From assembly GCA_035280425.1 (NCBI GenBank), contig DATEFW010000018.1:124001-188000 (forward strand): a stretch of 64,000 bases of DNA. Direction: 5' to 3'. The notes beneath the pieces were generated by a model. The model had not been told where the DNA came from. It ran no database searches and saw only the letters and a program-made list of their open reading frames with translations. The position numbers and the translations under genes are program-made. The DNA comes from QHXW01 sp035280425. GTDB lineage: Bacteria > Acidobacteriota > Terriglobia > Bryobacterales > Bryobacteraceae. Of the stretch, positions 8,879 to 17,208 are shown one piece after another; position 1 is the first letter of the stretch; each line of letters begins with the position of its first letter.

Positions 8879-9754
8879 CTACTCTTTACGAGCCTGGCCT
8901 TCGACCAGCTCGATGCGGATGTGGTCCGGCCCTTCGATGAACGCGTATTTCACTTTGCCGTGAAACGCCGTCTCGATTCCCTGCGTGATTTTGACGCCGT
9001 CTTTCCGCATGATCTCGAGGGCCTCAGGCAAATTTTCGAAGCTGAAGCCGATGTGATCGACCACGCGGCCTTCGGTCGAATCGAAATCGTTGCGGCCTTC
9101 CCACTGAGCCGCGTACGCCTTGCGAGCGAACTGCTGCGGAAAAATGATGATGTTGATGTTGTCCGACATCAGCGACATGCCTGGCGCGACCTGATAGCCC
9201 TTGTAGAAATAAGGCTCGCGCGATGGCGGTCTACCGCGCCGCGTCGCGCCGAAATATTTCATGTACCACTCGCCTGCTCCCACAGGATCGGCGCTCAGCA
9301 AATGCACGTGTCCCAGGTGATGATGGGGCGCAGTGTTCAGTTCGATCAGAGCGTGATCCGGGCCGTCAACATAGGCGTAGAAGAAACCCGCCGTGCCGGC
9401 GAGATCGCTGATGTCGGTGATGGGCGTGTCGAATTTGGTGCCGGAGTCGAGCTGCTTTTGATACTCGGTCTGCATGTTTTCTGCGCCCCAGCCGAAGTGC
9501 CAGATGGCCGAGGTAATAGCCGAGGGCGGCGGCGCGGCGACCTTATTGAACAGAATCCAGGCTTTTTGCGCCCAGACGCCATCCCACGCGCCGGCGAATT
9601 TTGCTTTTTCGCAATCGAATTTGCTGGTGTAGAAATCGATCGCCGCGGCGGGGTTCGTCGCGTTGAGATGAATATGATGAAAGTGCGCAGGCGGCATCTG
9701 GGCGAAAGCCGCAAGGGCAACGGCTGGTAGAAAGCAGATGAGATGCCGGTGCAA
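8879..9754 (-). CDS. Secreted VOC (glyoxalase/dioxygenase-fold) protein
   Basis: A 291-residue protein with two VOC modules (~24-135 and ~140-285). The first begins HFHHIHLNATNPAAAIDFY and the second HHHLGHVHLLSADPVGAGEWY; both have the beta-alpha-beta layout and potential metal ligands. A Sec-type signal peptide (cleavage after AFAQ) precedes them, unusual for a family normally cytoplasmic. The start is TTG, supported by an AAGGAG site seven bases upstream. Possible functions are ring-cleaving dioxygenase, lyase or epimerase of an extracytoplasmic small molecule. It is followed downstream by the transglutaminase-like gene after 59 bases. Confidence 0.85.
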   Translation of the reverse strand: MHRHLICFLPAVALAAFAQMPPAHFHHIHLNATNPAAAIDFYTSKFDCEKAKFAGAWDGVWAQKAWILFNKVAAPPPSAITSAIWHFGWGAENMQTEYQKQLDSGTKFDTPITDISDLAGTAGFFYAYVDGPDHALIELNTAPHHHLGHVHLLSADPVGAGEWYMKYFGATRRGRPPSREPYFYKGYQVAPGMSLMSDNINIIIFPQQFARKAYAAQWEGRNDFDSTEGRVVDHIGFSFENLPEALEIMRKDGVKITQGIETAFHGKVKYAFIEGPDHIRIELVEGQARKE

Positions 9755-9761
9755 GTGGTTT

Positions 9762-9767
9762 CTCCTT
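9762..9767 (-). promoter_or_regulatory. Ribosome binding site supporting a TTG start
   Basis: On the minus strand this reads AAGGAG and lies seven bases before the TTG at 9752-9754. No ATG is available at this position, so the site fixes the start of the secreted VOC protein and preserves the whole signal peptide. Confidence 0.6.
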
Positions 9768-9799
9768 GGCGGTTTGCCATGATATCACCGGCAGGCATC

Positions 9800-10684
9800 T
9801 TAATTCGCCGGGAGTCCCAGCAATTTCGCCGGATTGATTTTTGCCATGCGCTCGATCTCACCCACGGTGAAGCCCTGGCTGCGCAGCGCAGCGAAGAACG
9901 TTTCGAGACCGTCGGGATGCAGCGGATTTCCCGCCTGTCCGAGATCGCTCGACAAAATGCAATGCTCCGGCCCGACGGCCCGGATGGCGCTGGCATATTC
10001 CGGGATATCGAAGGCCTTGGTCGGACCGATCAGCGCGTTATATACAAACTCGATGTACGCGCCGAGCGAAGCCGCCTCGCGCATCTGATCGATCGACATC
10101 CCGACCGGCGGCAGCATGGCATGGGTCACCACGATGCTCTCGATGCCTGCGCGCCGCGCTTCACGAATCAGCATCAGGCCTTCAGCGGGCGACGAGTGTC
10201 CGGTCGCGAGCGTAAGCTTGTGTTTCGCGATCAGCGCCAAAACTTCGCGGACTTCCGGCAGCAGCGCCCCGTCACGCGAAACCGCGATGAACGGCCGGGA
10301 TTCTTTCGAGTAGCGCACCTGATTTTCGGCGTCGAACGTCGGCATCCACACCACCCGCCCCCAGCCGCCTTTGACGCGCGTCATGCGCTCCACCGCCGCC
10401 GGATTCACGCCGCCTACCGGGCGATTCAGCGCGATGCCGCCGAAAATTTCGATGCCCGGCACAACTTTCCGGACCAGGAAGGCGATCGATTCGGTCGGCT
10501 CGTAGTGATTCTTGAGCACCAGGCCACGCATGCCGCGTTCGCGCGCGAGACGGGCGATGTCTATGGCGTCGATGGAGCGGGGGCGGTCGTCGGGATCGCA
10601 GTGCACGTGGATATCGATGACGCCGTTCAGACTTTGAGCTTGCAGGCCGCAAACCGCGGCGAGCGCTAGCACGATTTTGGGCAT
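9800..10684 (-). CDS. Secreted amidohydrolase-like protein (DUF6282 type)
   Basis: A 294-residue protein with a Sec signal (MPKIVLALAAVCGLQAQ). The mature part opens with VIDIHVHCDPDDRPRS, the HxH metal site of the metallo-dependent hydrolase TIM barrel. Further possible ligands are VLKNHYEPT (His), LATGHSSPAE (His) and LSSDLGQAGNPLHPDG (Asp). This agrees with the DUF6282 group of amidohydrolase-like proteins. It would hydrolyse C-N or ester bonds of an unknown substrate in the periplasm. The gene is divergent from the alpha/beta hydrolase at 10729 with only 44 bases between, and lies 45 bases upstream of the VOC gene on the same strand. Confidence 0.8.
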   Translation of the reverse strand: MPKIVLALAAVCGLQAQSLNGVIDIHVHCDPDDRPRSIDAIDIARLARERGMRGLVLKNHYEPTESIAFLVRKVVPGIEIFGGIALNRPVGGVNPAAVERMTRVKGGWGRVVWMPTFDAENQVRYSKESRPFIAVSRDGALLPEVREVLALIAKHKLTLATGHSSPAEGLMLIREARRAGIESIVVTHAMLPPVGMSIDQMREAASLGAYIEFVYNALIGPTKAFDIPEYASAIRAVGPEHCILSSDLGQAGNPLHPDGLETFFAALRSQGFTVGEIERMAKINPAKLLGLPAN

Positions 10685-10728
10685 CCGATTATGTTAAACC
10701 GGGTCTCGATTGGCGGGTAGAATATGGT

Positions 10729-11694
10729 TTGCCGCCCTTTCGTCCGCTGGTCTCGAATCCGCACCTGCTGATCGTCCTGAGTAACTTCTGGAGGCACACG
10801 CTCGATACGCAACACCACCCGGTGGAGTCCCATCTATACCGTACAGATCCCGATGTGCAGGTGCTGGTAGAAACGCAGCAGCCCGATGGCGAGAAGCGCG
10901 GGGAGTTGATGCTGGTGCACGGCATGGAGGGCTCGGCGCAATCCGGTTACATGCTGACCATGGCGCAGGCCGGACTCGAAGCGGGCTACACCGTACATCG
11001 ATTTAATATCCGCACGTGCGGCGGCACCGAGCATCTGTGCAACACCCTATACCACTCGGGGCTCACGACTGATCTGCACGCTGTCCTGCGTCAGTTTTGC
11101 GACGAGGGCCGGACACCCGCACACGTGGTGGGCTATTCGCTCGGCGGCAATATGGTGCTGAAGCTTGCCGGCGAGCTGGGCGGCGAGGGCAGGCAAATCA
11201 TGGCAAGCGTGTGCGCCGTTTCCGTGCCCATCGATCTCGCTGCGTCCGCCCGGCGTCTGGGCGAGCCTGTTAACTGGTATTACGAGCGCCGCTTTCTCCG
11301 CCGCATGCGCAAACGCGTGGCCGCCACCGGGCGCTTCTCTCCGGATAAAATTCAGCGGCCGCGTTCGCTTATCGAGTTCGACGACGCGATCACCGCGCCA
11401 TCGTTCGGATTCCGCGGCGCCATGCATTATTACGAAACGCAATCGTCGCGGCAGTTTCTGCCGCTCATTCGGGTGCCGGCGCTGATCATCCAGGCAAAAG
11501 ACGACGTTTTCATTCCCTTCGAAATTTTCGATCATCCCGCGGTGCGGTCCAACCCTCTGCTGCGGTTGTGCGTCACCGAATACGGCAGCCATCAAGGATT
11601 TCTTTCACGGTCACACCCGCGGTTCTGGGCGGATGCGGCTGTCATTGAGTGGATTTCTGAAATTGGCTCACGCCATGAAATGGCGGCTCGTTAG
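10729..11694 (+). CDS. YheT-family alpha/beta hydrolase
   Basis: A 321-residue hydrolase of the YheT/UPF0017 branch. Diagnostic parts are the N-terminal FRPLVSNPHLLIVLS, an oxyanion-hole loop LVHGMEGSAQSGY, the nucleophile elbow GYSLGGN (Ser), the acid region around IIQAKDDVFIPFE (Asp) and the final histidine in GSHQGFLSR. Substrates are probably esters or lipids. The start is taken as TTG because the family's FRP...NPHL segment begins at once; an ATG at 10724 is out of frame. TAGAAT at 10718-10723, 18 bases after TTAAAC at 10694-10699, could be a promoter giving an almost leaderless transcript. The stop overlaps the convergent cdsA stop (TTAG). Confidence 0.85.
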   Translation: MPPFRPLVSNPHLLIVLSNFWRHTLDTQHHPVESHLYRTDPDVQVLVETQQPDGEKRGELMLVHGMEGSAQSGYMLTMAQAGLEAGYTVHRFNIRTCGGTEHLCNTLYHSGLTTDLHAVLRQFCDEGRTPAHVVGYSLGGNMVLKLAGELGGEGRQIMASVCAVSVPIDLAASARRLGEPVNWYYERRFLRRMRKRVAATGRFSPDKIQRPRSLIEFDDAITAPSFGFRGAMHYYETQSSRQFLPLIRVPALIIQAKDDVFIPFEIFDHPAVRSNPLLRLCVTEYGSHQGFLSRSHPRFWADAAVIEWISEIGSRHEMAAR

Positions 11695-12491
11695 AAAGGA
11701 TACTGCCGGACGCCGATTTCGGCCGCGCTCAGATACAGCCGAAGGTAGACCACCGGCAGCGCAAACAGCGTGCTGTCGACTCGATCGAGCAGGCCTCCAT
11801 GCCCGGGTAAAATCCCGCCGCTGTCTTTAACACCTGCGCCGCGCTTTATAGCCGATTCAGCCAGGTCGCCCAGCTGGCCGGCTATGCTGACGACGATCGA
11901 GAGCAGTGCCCCTTCGAGAGGCCGGACGGCCGGTATTGCAAGGCTCAGGTAAATCGTACCGAATATCAACGAGCCCACCAGCGATGCCGCAGCGCCCTCC
12001 CAGGTTTTTTTCGGACTGATGCGCGGCGCCAGCGGATGCCGGCCGAAATTTTTCCCGACATAGTACGCGCAAGTGTCGCCGATCCAGTTGAGCAGCAAAC
12101 CGTATGCCAGCCAGTGCGGGCTAGCCGCGCGCAGCAGAATGGCGAATTTCCACGCTCCGAAAATGTACACAATGCCCAAAAGCAGAAAGGCGGCAGTCGG
12201 CAGGGCTTTCTTCAGGTCGGGGACCCGAATCGCAAGGGCCAAAGTTATCAGCGCCAGCAGCGCGAAGACAAGATAGCCATCCTGAGGCCTCATGGCCAAA
12301 ACCAGCAGGCCCGCCGCGTAGCCGGCTGGTCCGGCTTTTTCCACGCCGTATCCCGCCGCGATGCCGCAATACTCCTGGTAGCAGATCACCGCGACAATCG
12401 CGGTCACAAGGAAGACCGCCCACGCGGGGCTGAGAAAGACAATGTATAGGACAAATGGAACGAGGACAGCAGCCGTTAGTACGCGCTTCAT
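11691..12491 (-). CDS. cdsA: Phosphatidate cytidylyltransferase
   Basis: A 266-residue membrane enzyme making CDP-diacylglycerol from phosphatidate and CTP, the entry to phospholipid synthesis. The family signature near the C-terminus is clear: SAIKRGAGVKDSGGILPGHG, followed by GLLDRVDS. Another conserved part is NWIGDTCAYYVGKNFG with SPKKTWEG. About seven to eight hydrophobic helices cover the first 200 residues. It overlaps the upstream uppS gene by four bases (ATGA), the usual uppS-cdsA pairing. The genes that often follow, dxr and rseP, are absent: a convergent hydrolase gene comes next. Confidence 0.95.
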   Translation of the reverse strand: MKRVLTAAVLVPFVLYIVFLSPAWAVFLVTAIVAVICYQEYCGIAAGYGVEKAGPAGYAAGLLVLAMRPQDGYLVFALLALITLALAIRVPDLKKALPTAAFLLLGIVYIFGAWKFAILLRAASPHWLAYGLLLNWIGDTCAYYVGKNFGRHPLAPRISPKKTWEGAAASLVGSLIFGTIYLSLAIPAVRPLEGALLSIVVSIAGQLGDLAESAIKRGAGVKDSGGILPGHGGLLDRVDSTLFALPVVYLRLYLSAAEIGVRQYPF

Positions 12492-13330
12492 CGCGAGGAG
12501 ACGATCTCTTCGATCAAGTGTTCCTCTCGATGAGCGATGGCGCCGTTCGATTTTTCGGCGCTGAGGCCGCCATAACGGCGATCCCGCTTCTGATAATCCA
12601 GGATGGCCTTGAGTAGCTCAGCCCGGTTGAAGTCCGGCCACAGTGTTTCGGTGACGTATAGCTCGGCGTACGCAATTTGCCAGAGCAGGAAGTTGCTGAT
12701 GCGCATTTCTCCCGAAGTTCGAATCAGCAGATCGGGATCAGGCGAGCTCGCCGTGTACAGATTTGCCGCCACCATCTCTTCATCCACATGGAGGTTCTCC
12801 AGGCGGTTTTTTAGCCTGGCTGTTTCGATCATCGCGTTGACGGCATCAACGATTTCCGACCGCCCGCTGTAATTAATCGCTAAGTTGACCGTTAGCCCAT
12901 GGTTGCGGGAAGTCGCCTGGACTACGTCTTCCAGTTCAGCCCGCACCTGTGAGGGAAGCGCATCCACCCGTCCGATGGCTTGAAGCCGGATATTGTTCCT
13001 TTGGAGTTCCGGCAACTCCTTCCGCAGGTAAAAGCGAAGCAGTCTCCAAAGTGTTTCAACTTCCGCTCTGGGGCGCTTCCAGTTCTCCACCGAGAATGCA
13101 TACAAAGTGAGGACCTTAATGCCCAGCCGCGCGCATGTTTCTACCGTGCTGCGCACCGGGCCGACCCCGGCTCGATGTCCCGCTACCCGCGGCAAACTGC
13201 GACGGTTAGCCCAGCGGCCATTGCCGTCCATGATAATTGCGATATGCGTCGGGAGTCTTAATGGATCGATGGCCTTGGCAAACTCCAGATCCGGATCACC
13301 GGTCCGGAGCACTTCCAATAGATCTTTCAT
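12488..13330 (-). CDS. uppS: Isoprenyl transferase (undecaprenyl diphosphate synthase)
   Basis: A 280-residue cis-prenyltransferase that adds isopentenyl units to farnesyl diphosphate to make the C55 lipid carrier for peptidoglycan and O-antigen. The catalytic stretch HIAIIMDGNGRWANRR holds Asp35. Other family blocks are LTLYAFSVENWKRP, NLAINYSGRSEIVDA and DLLIRTSGEMRISNFLLWQ. The N-terminal ~27 residues and the C-terminal tail (after RYGG) are somewhat longer than in Escherichia coli. It is first in the operon with cdsA and divergent from an O-antigen-ligase-like gene, a sensible neighbour because both handle the same lipid carrier. Confidence 0.95.
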   Translation of the reverse strand: MKDLLEVLRTGDPDLEFAKAIDPLRLPTHIAIIMDGNGRWANRRSLPRVAGHRAGVGPVRSTVETCARLGIKVLTLYAFSVENWKRPRAEVETLWRLLRFYLRKELPELQRNNIRLQAIGRVDALPSQVRAELEDVVQATSRNHGLTVNLAINYSGRSEIVDAVNAMIETARLKNRLENLHVDEEMVAANLYTASSPDPDLLIRTSGEMRISNFLLWQIAYAELYVTETLWPDFNRAELLKAILDYQKRDRRYGGLSAEKSNGAIAHREEHLIEEIVSSR

Positions 13331-13403
13331 GAAGTAATCTCATATGGTACACCGCGGTCGCGAGTAGCTGCCACTTTCACGATCGCGCCCCGGCGTGCCT
13401 ATT

Positions 13404-13409
13404 TATAAT
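13404..13409 (+). promoter_or_regulatory. Candidate -10 element of the O-antigen-ligase-like gene
   Basis: A perfect TATAAT lies in the 125-base divergent region between uppS and the plus-strand membrane protein, about 47 bases before the ATG. No good -35 hexamer is found at the usual distance, so only the -10 is proposed. An AAAGGA at 13431 is rather far from the ATG to be a ribosome site. Confidence 0.35.
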
Positions 13410-13455
13410 CTTAAAGTATTCTGGCAGACTAAAGGACTTTGTTGCATCAAACGCG

Positions 13456-14694
13456 ATGACTATTTCTCAGCCCGTCCTCCAACGCGCCGCGACATATTTT
13501 GCGTTCGGATCGGCGGTTTCCATTTTGTTCTCGATCGCGATCTCCCAGATTCTGTTGGCTCTCGCGATTGGCACGCTGCTGCTTTCCGGCGCCAAGCTCC
13601 GGATACCTCCCATTTGGATACCGCTCGCGTGCTTTATGGTCCTCACCGTCATCTCGCTGGCCTTTGCCGACCATCCCGCCGCCGGCTTGCCGCAGATCCG
13701 AAAATTCTACGTGTTTCTGATGCTGCCCGTGGTCTTTTCGACGATTCGCGATCGCGTCCTGCTTCGCCGCCTACTGCTGTCCTGGGGCGTGGTCGGCGCT
13801 GTGACGGCTGCATGGGGGCTGGTGCAGTTCGTTCGCAAAGCGCAACAGGCTCGCGAACTGGGTATGAATTTTTACGATTACTATACCGGCGAGCGTATCA
13901 CCGGCGCCATGAGCCATTGGATGACTTTCGGCGGCGAGGAGATGTTCGTTCTGCTCATGCTGGGTGCTTTTATCTTTTTTGGGCCCGCTCGCCGCTGGCG
14001 CGAGTTGTGGCCTTGGCTTGGCTGCGCCGCGTTGATGACCATAGCGCTGGTTCTCGGGCAGACGCGCAGCATCTGGCTCGCTACCTTGGTTTCCGGCGCC
14101 TACCTGATCTGGTTTTGGAAGCGTTGGGTGGTTTTGCTTTTGCCCGTCGCGCTCGCGATGCTGATCCTTGTTGGTCCCGCGTCGGTCCGCGAACGGTTTT
14201 CCTCATTTTTTCGGCCGCGCAAAGATATCGATTCCAACCAATTCCGTATCGTCACCTGGCGGACGGGCATGCGCATGATTGAAGCACACCCTTGGCTGGG
14301 ATTGGGCCCCGAAGAAGTGCGGCTCGAGTTCAACGATTACGTGCCTCCGGACGTTCCGCGCCCCCTGCCCGTCGGCTGGTACGGCCATCTGCACAACATT
14401 TACCTCCAATACGCCGCCGAGCGTGGCATTGCCGCCTTGCTGGTGCTGTTGTGGCTGCTGATCAAAATCCTGGTCGATTTTTCCCGCGGTATCCGCAAAC
14501 TGCCGCCCGGGCCGGGAGACGCCCGTTTCGTACTCCGAGGCGCCATGGCGGTCGTCATCGCGACCATGATCGGCGGATTCTTCGAAGTGAACCTGGGCGA
14601 TAGTGAAGTGCTCACCATGTTCCTGGTGGCGGTAGCGTGCGGTTACATGGCCATTGCCGTAGCGGCCGATGAAAAGCGAGCTGGAATTGCCTGA
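13456..14694 (+). CDS. O-antigen ligase family (Wzy/WaaL-like) membrane protein
   Basis: A 412-residue membrane protein with about ten hydrophobic helices. The large loop and following region carry the Wzy_C pattern: QTRSIWLATLVSGAYL, then FRIVTWRTGMRMIEAHPWLG, GLGPEEVRLEF and HLHNIYLQYAAERGIAALLV. The histidine-rich HLHN(I/F)YLQ is typical of ligases transferring lipid-linked glycans to lipid A core or proteins. Location should be the cytoplasmic membrane with the active loop outside. It overlaps the following SDR gene by 26 bases in a different frame. The acceptor (lipopolysaccharide or protein) cannot be decided from sequence. Confidence 0.88.
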   Translation: MTISQPVLQRAATYFAFGSAVSILFSIAISQILLALAIGTLLLSGAKLRIPPIWIPLACFMVLTVISLAFADHPAAGLPQIRKFYVFLMLPVVFSTIRDRVLLRRLLLSWGVVGAVTAAWGLVQFVRKAQQARELGMNFYDYYTGERITGAMSHWMTFGGEEMFVLLMLGAFIFFGPARRWRELWPWLGCAALMTIALVLGQTRSIWLATLVSGAYLIWFWKRWVVLLLPVALAMLILVGPASVRERFSSFFRPRKDIDSNQFRIVTWRTGMRMIEAHPWLGLGPEEVRLEFNDYVPPDVPRPLPVGWYGHLHNIYLQYAAERGIAALLVLLWLLIKILVDFSRGIRKLPPGPGDARFVLRGAMAVVIATMIGGFFEVNLGDSEVLTMFLVAVACGYMAIAVAADEKRAGIA

Positions 14695-15409
14695 AACGCT
14701 GCGCGGCAAAGAGATCGTGCTGGCCGGAGGCGCGGGTGGGCTGGGTGCGGCAGCAATCGAACTGCTCTCGGCTGAAGGCGCGCGGCTGGTGGTGAGTTAT
14801 CGCAAAAACCGCGAACGCGCGGAAAGCTATCGTGACCGCGCCGAAGTCGTTCAGGCCGATCTTGCGCAAATCGCAGAGCGGAATCGTCTGCTCGATGCCG
14901 CTCCGCGCATATACGGGTTGGTCGTGTTCGCCGGCGACCCCGCGCGTGTTCCTGCCGGCGCTGATCCCGCTGAAGCCGTGCTCCGCTCCCACGAGATCAA
15001 TTATCTCGGGCCAGTGCTGCTTGCTCGTGAAGCGGCGGAACGCATGAAAGCATCCGCAACAGCCGGCTCCATCGTGCTCATCGGCACCATGCAAGCCAGC
15101 GCGCTGTTTCCAGGATCGACGGCTTACGCCTCGCAGAAAGCCGCCCTGGTTTACGCCGCACGTATTCTGGCCAAAGAGTGCCGCGGGCCCGCAAACATCC
15201 GCGTAAATGTTGTGAGCCCGGGAGTCACTGCCGCCGGCATGGCGCAAGCCAGCATCGCTTCAGGCAAATATGACCGCTACCTCAGCGAAGCCGTGGTCCA
15301 TCGCTTCGGCCGGGCCGAAGATATCGCGCGTGCCGTACGATTCTTTCTCGAGCCCGACAATTACATCACCGGGCAGGTGCTGACGGTCGACGGCGGCTTG
15401 TCGCTATAA
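14669..15409 (+). CDS. SDR-family oxidoreductase (FabG-like)
   Basis: A 246-residue short-chain dehydrogenase/reductase. The N-terminal nucleotide-binding loop is VLAGGAGGLGAAAIELL, a variant of TGxxxGxG. The catalytic pair is Tyr153 and Lys157 in STAYASQKAAL, with the serine at IVLIGTMQAS replaced in part (the usual Ser seems shifted). The C-terminus TGQVLTVDGGLSL is the standard SDR end. It may reduce a sugar or a keto-acyl group. Translation is coupled to the O-antigen-ligase-like gene by a 26-base overlap, which suggests a role in glycan precursor or lipid modification, but this is only inference. Confidence 0.88.
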   Translation: MKSELELPETLRGKEIVLAGGAGGLGAAAIELLSAEGARLVVSYRKNRERAESYRDRAEVVQADLAQIAERNRLLDAAPRIYGLVVFAGDPARVPAGADPAEAVLRSHEINYLGPVLLAREAAERMKASATAGSIVLIGTMQASALFPGSTAYASQKAALVYAARILAKECRGPANIRVNVVSPGVTAAGMAQASIASGKYDRYLSEAVVHRFGRAEDIARAVRFFLEPDNYITGQVLTVDGGLSL

Positions 15410-15431
15410 TCTTCGCTTCGCGAGCCTGGGC

Positions 15432-17081
15432 TCACCAGAGCCCTTCGGGTTTCGTGCCCACGTACTCCCACCGCTGCAGTGCAATCGGAACGTTTCCGTT
15501 CTTCCAGACGAAATCGTGAAATGCCCGCAGGTTAAATTGGCTGCCTTGGTCGCGGCGGGCCTCGGCCAGCAAATCCATGATCTGTAGCTTGCCGATCTGA
15601 TAACTGATCGCCTGGCCGGGCGTCGTCGCAAAAAACGCAGCTTCGTGCTGTGCCGTGCGCTGATCCATCGGAACCGTTTTGTGAAGAAACTCCGCAGCTT
15701 GTTCGATCGTAAACGTGCCCAGCGCCAGCTTGACATCCGCCTCGACGCGCAGCGCGCGAAGCCGCATGAAATTGCAGATGATTTCCCGTGAGCGCGGGCT
15801 GTCGTCGAAAAGGCCGCCCTGGAGCGCCATCTCCTCGGCGTAAAAACCGATGCCTTCGTTTGCACCGGAATCGTAGTAGTGCCGGCGAATCGGATCTTCA
15901 TTCCTCCAGGAGATCGCCAGTTGGTAATAGTGCATGCCCTCATGCACGATCATCACGCGCGGGTCTCGTGCCGTTGCCAGTGCAAAGTAGCCCAGCTCGA
16001 GCGACGGCGGCCGGATGTAGCTCGTCGCGTTGTCTTTGGAGCGCGAAGGTCCAGTCAGATCGTCAGTTACTCCCATTCCGGGCAGCGCTTCCAGGTACTC
16101 CGGCAGTGGCTGGTTCCAGTAATGATTCAGCCACGCCGGAAATGAAAGAAAGCCCTTCTCGTCGAGAAGTTTTCTCACCGCGGCTTCGTCATGCTTCTCC
16201 CGCGCAATCTGGTCGGCCTGGCTTGCCGCCAGCGCCAGTTCCGGAAGCCCTGCGTTCCGCTGCCGCTCGTAAACTTCAAACGCTACTGCGCGTTCCCATT
16301 CCTGCCGCCCCATCGCAAGCAGTTGGTCTGGCGTGTAAGGCATCAACGCGACGTTTTTGAGAAAGAATTCGTAATTGTGCCGTCCGATGGCCGTTTTCTT
16401 TTCCATGCTGGGAAGCCGCTCGGTCAGCCACGCGCGTAAGGATTCGAGTGCCTCTGCGGCTTTTCCGACAGCAGCGTCCATTTCCGCGCCTGCCGCTGGA
16501 TCGAGCTGCGGCTTCAGCGCCTGGACTCCTTTCGTAAGCCGCGGCCGGATATCCTGCAATTCAGCGATCGCCAGTTCAGCGAATGGACGCGCCGCTTGAT
16601 CGAGATTCAGCTTGGCTTCCTCCACAATGCGCGGGATGGCGCTCATGCGCCGCAGAATTTCTTCGCTGCGCACTCGGTCGAACGGCGGTGGCGGCAACAG
16701 CCGCTCGTATACCGCACCCAGCGTTTGATCGATGTAAAACAGCGGATTCCGCTGCCAGTCCCGCGTGACGTAAAGCTCCCACCCTACGCGTGCCAGAGCC
16801 GATCCTATCAGCCGGTAGTCTACCTGTCTCGCAATCGGCCACTTCCCGGAATCCATCTCCTTCCAGCGCTTCTCAAATCCGGCCAACGCCTGGCGCTGCT
16901 GCTCGAGGGAATCTTTCGACCAATCCGGCGCCCAGTCTACCGGCCGTTCAATGCGCGGAATGTCGTCACCGGTGATCGGCTGGTGAATTGCGCGCCACTT
17001 CCAGAAATCGCGTGCCAGATCGTCGAGCGGATCGGCTCGCAGAGCTGCACAAACCGCGATGGCCAGGAAAAGAGCGCGCAT
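15432..17081 (-). CDS. Secreted DUF885-family protein (putative zinc peptidase)
   Basis: A 549-residue protein with a short Sec signal (MRALFLAIAVCAALRA). I place the start at the ATG 17081 because that gives the signal peptide at the N-terminus; the frame is open 78 bases further upstream without a reason to use it. DUF885 proteins are thought to be metallopeptidases. The motif here is His380-Glu-Gly-Met-His384, a compact HExxH, with a later Glu in NEGIGFYAEEM, instead of the usual HEAxPGHH of the family. The other DUF885 copy in the window, at 42511, keeps the longer form. Peptidase activity is plausible but not shown. Confidence 0.85.
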   Translation of the reverse strand: MRALFLAIAVCAALRADPLDDLARDFWKWRAIHQPITGDDIPRIERPVDWAPDWSKDSLEQQRQALAGFEKRWKEMDSGKWPIARQVDYRLIGSALARVGWELYVTRDWQRNPLFYIDQTLGAVYERLLPPPPFDRVRSEEILRRMSAIPRIVEEAKLNLDQAARPFAELAIAELQDIRPRLTKGVQALKPQLDPAAGAEMDAAVGKAAEALESLRAWLTERLPSMEKKTAIGRHNYEFFLKNVALMPYTPDQLLAMGRQEWERAVAFEVYERQRNAGLPELALAASQADQIAREKHDEAAVRKLLDEKGFLSFPAWLNHYWNQPLPEYLEALPGMGVTDDLTGPSRSKDNATSYIRPPSLELGYFALATARDPRVMIVHEGMHYYQLAISWRNEDPIRRHYYDSGANEGIGFYAEEMALQGGLFDDSPRSREIICNFMRLRALRVEADVKLALGTFTIEQAAEFLHKTVPMDQRTAQHEAAFFATTPGQAISYQIGKLQIMDLLAEARRDQGSQFNLRAFHDFVWKNGNVPIALQRWEYVGTKPEGLW

Positions 17082-17191
17082 CACGTTAAATCGCCCCTTT
17101 CCGCCGCCGGGCCTCGAACGCGCTGCGTCGCGCGATACAGCAAGGCTTGAATCGTACAAGGCTGGAGCAATGCAACCTGAAAAACTTCTAC

Positions 17192-17204
17192 GGGCATGAT
17201 GCCC
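17192..17204. promoter_or_regulatory. Short palindrome after the Gfo/Idh/MocA stop (operator-like)
   Basis: The 13 bases GGGCATGATGCCC form a perfect palindrome around one central base, five bases after the stop codon of the minus-strand oxidoreductase and about 110 bases before the DUF885 start. The centre is too short for a hairpin loop, so a protein-binding site is the only evident use. No regulator gene is adjacent. Confidence 0.25.
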
Positions 17205-17208
17205 CAGT

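Noticed and set aside
13395..14282. Long plus-strand frame of 295 codons over the O-antigen-ligase-like gene
   Set aside because: It lies in another frame of the gene at 13456-14694, is rich in Arg and lacks any motif, while the other frame shows clear membrane helices and the HLHN motif.
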